From positions 372,001-436,000 of the forward strand of contig PPHI01000057.1 in NCBI GenBank assembly GCA_002901265.1: 64,000 bases of DNA. Reading direction: 5' to 3'. Position numbers and translations under genes: made by a program. Below the pieces are notes generated by a model. It worked only from the letters and a program-made list of their open reading frames with translations. It ran no database searches and was not told the origin of the DNA. Positions 59,138 through 64,000 of the stretch are shown here, in pieces; the stretch's first letter is position 1, and every line of letters starts with the position of its first letter. Source of the DNA: Rhodopirellula baltica. GTDB lineage: Bacteria > Planctomycetota > Planctomycetia > Pirellulales > Pirellulaceae.

Positions 59138-59440
59138 TCAAATACTCGATTGGAAATTCCAGTTGCGCCCCAAGATGTCCGTTTACCCTATCACCTCGTA
59201 AAGCGCGGTCAACAAGTTCCAAGGCACAATTGAACACGCCAAATCCCAGATCGTGACCGGTCAGGAGGACTCGTCAGATTAGTGAAACAGAAGGGGTTTT
59301 TGACCTTTTCGGATGCCCCTGTCGTGCAGGTTGCGAAGGGTGTGACGCGCGACAAATGACGACTCATTGCGACATCGGTCCAGTGCCAAACGATTCAATC
59401 GCAAAGCCCCAGCAGCGCAGGCCCAGGTTGGACCGCGCTC

Positions 59441-59529
59441 TCATCAGCCGCATTGGCGATAGCCAGCGGTTGAGTGGCTTTGGTTTTGCCGGCGGACCGA
59501 AAATCGCCTAAAGGCTAGACTCCAGCGGG
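59441..59529 (+). repeat. 89-bp interspersed repeat, copy A
   Basis: Starts TCATCAGCCGCATTGGCGAT and ends AGGCTAGACTCCAGCGGG. It matches copy B at 59700-59788 except for a handful of positions, mostly in a short central stretch (AGTGGC against CGGGGT). It does not resemble an insertion sequence end and encodes nothing evident. Confidence 0.85.
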
Positions 59530-59536
59530 AGCAGAC

Positions 59537-59650
59537 CTGGGGGCTTTTGTCTTAGGGGCGAAGCCCCGGCCGGTTACCTAGCCAGGTCCGCAGGGCCTGG
59601 AAGATGACCCGACCCAAAAACATTAGGGCCAACGGCCCGGTCCGTTACCG
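59537..59650 (+). repeat. Cluster of short GC palindromes and a 27-nt degenerate direct repeat
   Basis: The stretch from TTAGGGGCGAAGCCCCGGCC to GGTTACC (near 59551-59577) recurs as TTAGGGCCAACGGCCCGGTC to CGTTACC (near 59623-59650). Each copy can form a small hairpin, like REP/BIME-type extragenic elements. Confidence 0.6.
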
Positions 59651-59699
59651 CGTGATTGAAATCGATTGATTTGCAACACCGTACGCAATCGTGACGATT

Positions 59700-59788
59700 T
59701 CATCGGCCGCATTGGCGATAGCCAGCGGTTGCGGGGTTTTGGTTTTGCCGGCGGACCGAGAATCGCCTGAAGGCTAGACTCCAGCGGG
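59700..59788 (+). repeat. 89-bp interspersed repeat, copy B
   Basis: Direct repeat of copy A in the same orientation, 259 nt apart start to start. It ends 11 nt before the stop codon of the aldo/keto reductase on the opposite strand. Confidence 0.85.
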
Positions 59789-59799
59789 GGGCGTCATGC

Positions 59800-60711
59800 C
59801 TATGCAAAGAGCGACTTCACTTTGTCATCGATCTCTCGCAGTGCGTCCGCGGGCAACGCGTGCGACTTCAGCGTTTCGGTAATTTGTGTGGGACGGCGGG
59901 CCCCTACTAAAACGCCACTGACGCCAGGCTGCGAAAGAGCCCAGCCGATGGAGACTTGTGCGACGGTCATTGCGTGGTCTTTGCCGATGACTTCGAGCAA
60001 GTCAATTACCTCGTGGGCTTTGCGACGTTGATCACCTTGAAAGATCGGGTACTTTGGCCGGCTGTCGCCTTCGGCAAACACATGGTCGCGTTTGATCTTG
60101 CCGGCTAGCAACCCTTTCATCAGCGTCCAAAACACATAGACCTTCGTGCCGGATTTGGAAACGGGTTCGATCAGATCCTCAATCGAATCACGTTGAATCA
60201 GGTTCAGCGGGCATTGAATCGCGTCACAGGGGACCACCGACGCGAACTGGCGAATCTGATCGAGCGTGGCATTACAAAGTCCGACGGTTTTGCACAGACC
60301 ACGGTGCTGGAGCTTTGCCATCGTTTCAGCCGACAGTTCGATTTCGACATTCGGGTCTGGGGAATGCAGGTACAACAAATCGATCTGTTCCAGTCCAATT
60401 CGTTGCAGGTGTTCTTCGGCGTCTGCAATCAATTGTTTGGGTGATCCGTCGACAACACGATTGTGGTCAGCGTCCCAGCGTTGGCCGACCTTGCCCATGA
60501 TGTGGTATCGGCCGGGGGCGGATTGGACGAACTCGCGCAATACACGGTCGCTCTCGCCGTCGTAGCCATAGCTGTAAGCCGTGTCGAAATGGGTGACTCC
60601 GGAGTCGATCGCAGCGCGGATGGTATCGCGCGCGTCGTCACGTGTGACACCGATCGTGGTAACGCCGGCGATCGGCCAAAGGCCCAAGACGATGTTTGAT
60701 AGGTCCGACAC
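59800..60711 (-). CDS. Aldo/keto reductase
   Basis: The product has 303 aa from the GTG at 60711 (AAGGA upstream). A longer frame to 60783 would run through the terminator of the upstream gene and is rejected. It is an NADPH-dependent oxidoreductase with a TIM-barrel fold. Catalytic tetrad visible: Asp and Tyr in FDTAYSYGYDGESD, Lys in MGKVGQRWDAD, His in LLYLHSPDPNVE. The C-terminal cofactor region reads VSGVLVGARRPTQITE. Substrate unknown; closest in appearance to the Tas/YhdN-type soluble reductases. It lies downstream of the BBP7 copy 2 gene but separated by a strong terminator. Confidence 0.92.
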   Translation of the reverse strand: MSDLSNIVLGLWPIAGVTTIGVTRDDARDTIRAAIDSGVTHFDTAYSYGYDGESDRVLREFVQSAPGRYHIMGKVGQRWDADHNRVVDGSPKQLIADAEEHLQRIGLEQIDLLYLHSPDPNVEIELSAETMAKLQHRGLCKTVGLCNATLDQIRQFASVVPCDAIQCPLNLIQRDSIEDLIEPVSKSGTKVYVFWTLMKGLLAGKIKRDHVFAEGDSRPKYPIFQGDQRRKAHEVIDLLEVIGKDHAMTVAQVSIGWALSQPGVSGVLVGARRPTQITETLKSHALPADALREIDDKVKSLFA

Positions 60712-60753
60712 GGTGGTGAGTCCTTGGTGCGTAAGACGCTTGGCGTGATGCAA

Positions 60754-60788
60754 ACAAAAAAAACGCGTGGTGACTTGCACCACGCGTT
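60754..60788 (-). terminator. Intrinsic terminator of BBP7 copy 2
   Basis: On the minus strand AACGCGTGGTG pairs with CACCACGCGTT (perfect 11 bp, 5-nt loop) followed by eight T. It lies about 100 nt after the BBP7 stop codon and just before the aldo/keto reductase gene. Confidence 0.9.
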
Positions 60789-60891
60789 CATAAATGATGA
60801 TTAGGCGGTTGGATTCTGTGGGGAAGCGTCGATTTTCCCGGACGATGCGAATCGCTTCTCGCCGGTCAGAATCGCCACCTTCACATTCTCA

Positions 60892-62328
60892 TTAGTAATC
60901 GATCGTCGTGCCAAGGCTGATACCTTGGACCCACAGGCTGCCATCAACGATGGTCGGTTGACGATAGTTCGCTGCACCGATGGTGCGTGGGTCGTCGGTG
61001 CCGTCAACGTTGCGGTTGATCTGTTGACCAGCCAGTGCGACCTTGTCGAAGTACATGAAATTGTATCCGACGGTAAAGGAGACGTGATCGCGGAAGCGGT
61101 ATCCCAGCGTGACGTTCAGTTCGGGGATGAAGCTGAATTCGTCGTCGGAGCTCGCCAATTGCTCTTCGTCCACCAACAGGCTGCTGTCGTAAACGTTGTT
61201 GATCACGTTGTCGACACCGTCATCCGAGCGACCGGTCTTTTGAACCGTGCGGCTCATGTTACCCATGTGAACTTTCGACAGCATGCGGACTGCCCAAGGA
61301 CCACGAGTAACGTATGACTCGAAACCGATTTGACCACCATTGAACTCATTCTCGGTGTCGAACTCGCTGAAGTCCGAAGAGAATGCGTTGGTGTTGTTAT
61401 TGATCGAGCGACTGTAGATCGACAGGTTGTCGTCCAAGCGGAAGTAGCTGTAACCGCCGATCAACTCGACGCGGGCCGACTTGGTGTGGCAGTAAGTCAT
61501 GCGAGCATAAGCTTCTGCTGACAGCAGATCGGTGCTGAAGCTCGACTGGACCATACCGCGTTGTGGAGCGACGACACCGGGGTTGCTGCTCGCTTGGTTG
61601 ACGATCAGCGCACTTTCCGATGCGGTGCCGGGGTTGGTCAACGGGATCTGGAAGAACGGTCGGCCGATCGACATTCCCGTTCCGTTGCCGGACATCGAGA
61701 AGTCATCGCCGTTCTCGCTCAGCCACATAAAGCGGCCGCCGATTCCGAAGTTGTCCGAAAAGTAGCGGCCAACGTCAAAGCGGGTTCCGCCAGAGACTCC
61801 GCCGTCCAATCCGTCATCGCCGCCCCAAACCGGAACGGTCGTTGCGCCCGATGGTGGGTTGTTGGGATCCGGCAATACAGGGAACTCGGTCGGATCAGCA
61901 GTCGCGACCAAGACAGGTGCTTGGCGAGCCTGCATGAACATGATCAGACCCTCCGCACGGATCCAGCCGTCCTTGTTGCAGAGATTCATCAATCCTGCAA
62001 ACGCGCCGCTATCGCAACTGCTGCCGCAAGACGCGTCGCATCCGCCATCGCATCCAGGGGCATCGCAGGATGTGCAGCCAACTTGAGCGATACCGCCGCC
62101 CAGTTGCATGTCGCCAACCGAGATCGGCGCGTAACTTGGCAAGTTGCCAACGTGAGTTGTACGATGGGCGACTGGTTCAACGCCGAGGTCGCCAACAAAT
62201 GCTTGTGAGGCTTGTTCGTTACCGGCATACTCAGTGTCGCCGGCGAATTGTTTCTCGCCAGCGTGAACAGATACAGAGGCAGACAGCATCATTGCCGCCA
62301 GGGTCATGCCTCGAAAGTTCCTTTTCAT
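60892..62328 (-). CDS. BBP7-family outer-membrane beta-barrel protein (copy 2)
   Basis: The product has 478 aa from the ATG at 62328, the start that gives a signal peptide (GMTLAAMMLSASVSVHAG). A Cys/Asp/Gly-rich segment (CTSCDAPGCDGGCDASCGSS) follows at about residues 85-110. Then the BBP7 barrel: GWIRAEGLIMFMQARQAPVL, FDVGRYFSDNFGIGGRFMWL, ARVELIGGYSYFRLDDNLSI, ELNVTLGYRFRDHVSFTVGY and a final WVQGISLGTTIDY. Same architecture as copy 1 at 56791 but with a different plug region. Predicted outer-membrane protein, function unknown. Confidence 0.9.
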   Translation of the reverse strand: MKRNFRGMTLAAMMLSASVSVHAGEKQFAGDTEYAGNEQASQAFVGDLGVEPVAHRTTHVGNLPSYAPISVGDMQLGGGIAQVGCTSCDAPGCDGGCDASCGSSCDSGAFAGLMNLCNKDGWIRAEGLIMFMQARQAPVLVATADPTEFPVLPDPNNPPSGATTVPVWGGDDGLDGGVSGGTRFDVGRYFSDNFGIGGRFMWLSENGDDFSMSGNGTGMSIGRPFFQIPLTNPGTASESALIVNQASSNPGVVAPQRGMVQSSFSTDLLSAEAYARMTYCHTKSARVELIGGYSYFRLDDNLSIYSRSINNNTNAFSSDFSEFDTENEFNGGQIGFESYVTRGPWAVRMLSKVHMGNMSRTVQKTGRSDDGVDNVINNVYDSSLLVDEEQLASSDDEFSFIPELNVTLGYRFRDHVSFTVGYNFMYFDKVALAGQQINRNVDGTDDPRTIGAANYRQPTIVDGSLWVQGISLGTTIDY

Positions 62329-62585
62329 TTTTGAAGTCTCGCGCAGTCCGGGAATACTGGAATGACTGGTATAAGTCGATCGACGCAACTGGCCGTCAGA
62401 TCAAGAACCTCCCTCACGAGCGGAATAGTTAGCCTATTTAGCCTCGCTTGAAGTCACAGCTTTCCACAGCTGCGCATCTTCACAGGAAATGGTCCTATCG
62501 GGCAGTACAATGACGGTCCGAAGCCAGATGGACTGCTTGGATTGGCGTAAAAGTTTTTGCAAAATTGGCCCTTCACAGAAGCGGA

Positions 62586-64000
62586 ATGACCCAACAACAC
62601 AACTCGCAGACGAATTCGGAAGCTGAAACTGCCAATTCTGCGCTGCCTGCATCTACTGAATCGCCTTCGCCCAACGCAAGTCTTCCTGGCAGTACGCCAA
62701 CCAATTCGGGCAATCTTGAGGGGCAACCGGACAGCACCAAAACCGAATCGGTTGATCTCGAAGCTCAGGACAAGTTGCCTGATTCGCCAGTTTCGCCTAG
62801 CTCGCCCGAGTCACCAACGGAGGCTGATGCGACAGACGTTTCTGATGTCGCTGCGATCGCTGCGGCTGCCAGTGCCGTTGCTGGCGAATTGATCGCTCCA
62901 GAGACGCAGACCGAACTGACAGCGCCAGCTGTAGCGGACGGCGATGACGGAGCTCCCGAAGGTCCTGCTCGAACGATCGCACCCGAACGATTTCAAACCG
63001 GCGCAAAATCGGTTTCGCTGTTCTCGGGATTCAAGACGCCAAAGATGCTCCGCTGGATGCGGATTCTTGACGAGATCGCCGGTTGGGAACCGACCCTGCA
63101 AAAGGATACGGACACGGAACTGAAAAAGCGTTCCTTGGCACTTCGTTACCGCGCGATGGCAGGGGAGAAACTGGCCAAGCTTCTGCCCGAAGGATACGCA
63201 CTCGTCCGCGAAGCCGGTCGTCGCGCACTTGGGATGCGTCACTACGACGTGCAAATGATCGGTGCGATTTCACTGTTCGAGGGCAGCATCGCCGAGATGC
63301 AAACCGGTGAAGGTAAAACGCTGACCGCGACACTGCCGCTGTATATCCATTCGCTCGTCGGTAAAGGCGCCCACCTAGCGACGGTCAACGATTACTTGGC
63401 CAAACGTGACGCCGAATGGATGATGCCGATCTTTCACAAGCTGGGCGTCAGCGTCGGAATCATTCAAACGTCCGACGACCAGGGCTCACGTCGCAAGTCG
63501 TACTCCTCAGACATTACATACGGTACCGCAAAAGAATTCGGCTTCGACTTCTTGCGAGACCGTCTTCTGCTGCGTGCCCAAAACCGTATCCAAACCGAAA
63601 TGCTCGGCGACGGTGGTGGCGGGTTCAGCGATTCCGGTGACAAGCCCGTCATGCGAGGCATGCACTTTTGCTTGGTCGACGAAGCGGACAGTATCCTGAT
63701 CGACGAAGCTCGAACGCCGTTGATCATCGGCAGTATCGAAGACACCGTGCGTGATCAAATCGTCGAGACGTATCGCTGGGCCTCAAGCGTTGCACCGGAG
63801 TACCTCGAAGACGAACACTACACGATCGATCCCGACACCAAGCAATACGAATTAACCGCACGAGGTCGGCAAAAGGTCCGCTCGCTGCCGAAGAGCGACC
63901 TGGTGCGGACCATGGGCTTGGTCGACCTTTACGAATACACCGAGCGTTCGATCAAAGTCCACAAAGAGTTCTTGCTCGATCGTCAATACGTTGTCCGTCC
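62586..64000 (+). CDS. secA: Preprotein translocase ATPase SecA, 5' part
   Basis: ATG at 62586; the frame is open to the right edge (471 codons), so about the second half is missing. SecA drives protein export through SecYEG by ATP hydrolysis. After an acidic, Ser/Pro/Ala-rich extension of about 135 residues comes the motor: MLRWMRILDEIAGWEPTLQ, GAISLFEGSIAEMQTGEGKT with Walker A near residue 238, TVNDYLAKRDAEWMMPIF, ITYGTAKEFGFDFLRDR, and LVDEADSILIDEARTPLIIG with Walker B. A Gly-rich insert (LGDGGGGFSDSGDKPVMRG) precedes the DEAD block. The long N-terminal tail is unusual against typical SecA, which starts almost directly with the motor. The identification is certain. Confidence 0.96.
   Translation, partial: MTQQHNSQTNSEAETANSALPASTESPSPNASLPGSTPTNSGNLEGQPDSTKTESVDLEAQDKLPDSPVSPSSPESPTEADATDVSDVAAIAAAASAVAGELIAPETQTELTAPAVADGDDGAPEGPARTIAPERFQTGAKSVSLFSGFKTPKMLRWMRILDEIAGWEPTLQKDTDTELKKRSLALRYRAMAGEKLAKLLPEGYALVREAGRRALGMRHYDVQMIGAISLFEGSIAEMQTGEGKTLTATLPLYIHSLVGKGAHLATVNDYLAKRDAEWMMPIFHKLGVSVGIIQTSDDQGSRRKSYSSDITYGTAKEFGFDFLRDRLLLRAQNRIQTEMLGDGGGGFSDSGDKPVMRGMHFCLVDEADSILIDEARTPLIIGSIEDTVRDQIVETYRWASSVAPEYLEDEHYTIDPDTKQYELTARGRQKVRSLPKSDLVRTMGLVDLYEYTERSIKVHKEFLLDRQYVVR

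Larger units (their letters stand above)
59138..59799. other. Repeat-rich intergenic region
   Basis: 662 nt with no gene-like frame of known family. It holds two copies of an 89-bp repeat and several short GC palindromes between them (GGGGCGAAGCCCC, CCAGGTCCGCAGGGCCTGG, GGGCCAACGGCCC), listed separately. Confidence 0.6.

Noticed and set aside
60712-60783. N-terminal extension of the aldo/keto reductase to 60783
   Set aside because: It would overlap the perfect terminator hairpin and T-run of the upstream BBP7 gene.

Overview
The window comes from a planctomycete chromosome of the Pirellulaceae (Rhodopirellula-like) type. The evidence is lineage-restricted families read directly from the translations: a DUF1501 protein next to a cytochrome-c-like DUF1549/DUF1553 protein, two DUF1598 proteins, two BBP7 porin-type barrels, several secreted proteins opening with the planctomycete LExRxLLA motif, a PEP-CTERM protein, an ECF sigma factor beside a Ser/Thr kinase with TPRs, the planctomycete/chlamydia small basic protein, and a fragment of the methanopterin-linked C1 pathway (FhcB-like). 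No rRNA, tRNA, CRISPR array or transposase was seen.

Layout. 1-3981 (-): 5' part of a giant surface protein that runs off the left edge. 5006-6526 (+): membrane/coiled-coil protein with a cysteine-rich stretch. 6620-8842 (-): thrS. 9247-15101 (+): Ser/Thr kinase with an extracytoplasmic half, then a secreted beta-propeller/dockerin protein. 15126-19473 (-): DUF1501 and DUF1549/1553 pair. 19767-23233 (+): fatty-acid synthesis operon (FabZ, an ACP with an insert, a His-less hotdog protein, a possible 52-aa ORF, FabF, a zinc-finger-like protein). 23431-27121 (+): small basic protein, fatty-acid desaturase, ClC channel with CBS domains. 27140-35116 (-): CHAT protease, metallophosphoesterase, DUF1598, Bpt, second DUF1598. 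35490-42961 (+): gnd with a frameshift, FhcB-like protein, a 115-aa unknown, SWIM-SNF2 helicase. 43418-48249 (+): ECF sigma, kinase/TPR and surface-protein operon. 48403-56658: AraC regulator, two cohesin-type secreted proteins on the minus strand, and a 1588-aa cohesin-dockerin-cadherin protein. 56791-62328 (-): BBP7 barrel, PEP-CTERM protein, repeat region, aldo/keto reductase, second BBP7 barrel. 62586-64000 (+): 5' part of secA.

Biologically the window mixes core functions (threonyl-tRNA charging, fatty-acid synthesis, pentose-phosphate pathway, Sec export) with planctomycete cell-surface and signalling modules. The most system-like candidates are: (i) a CHAT caspase-like protease encoded 23 nt behind a calcineurin-like phosphoesterase that carries a very large insert; (ii) the ECF sigma/kinase/surface-protein operon; (iii) a fatty-acid operon in which the second hotdog enzyme has lost its catalytic His and the ACP carries an insert of about 45 residues; (iv) a cluster of cohesin- and dockerin-bearing secreted proteins around an 11-bp perfect inverted repeat. 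All functional statements are family inference from sequence reading; no search was run.
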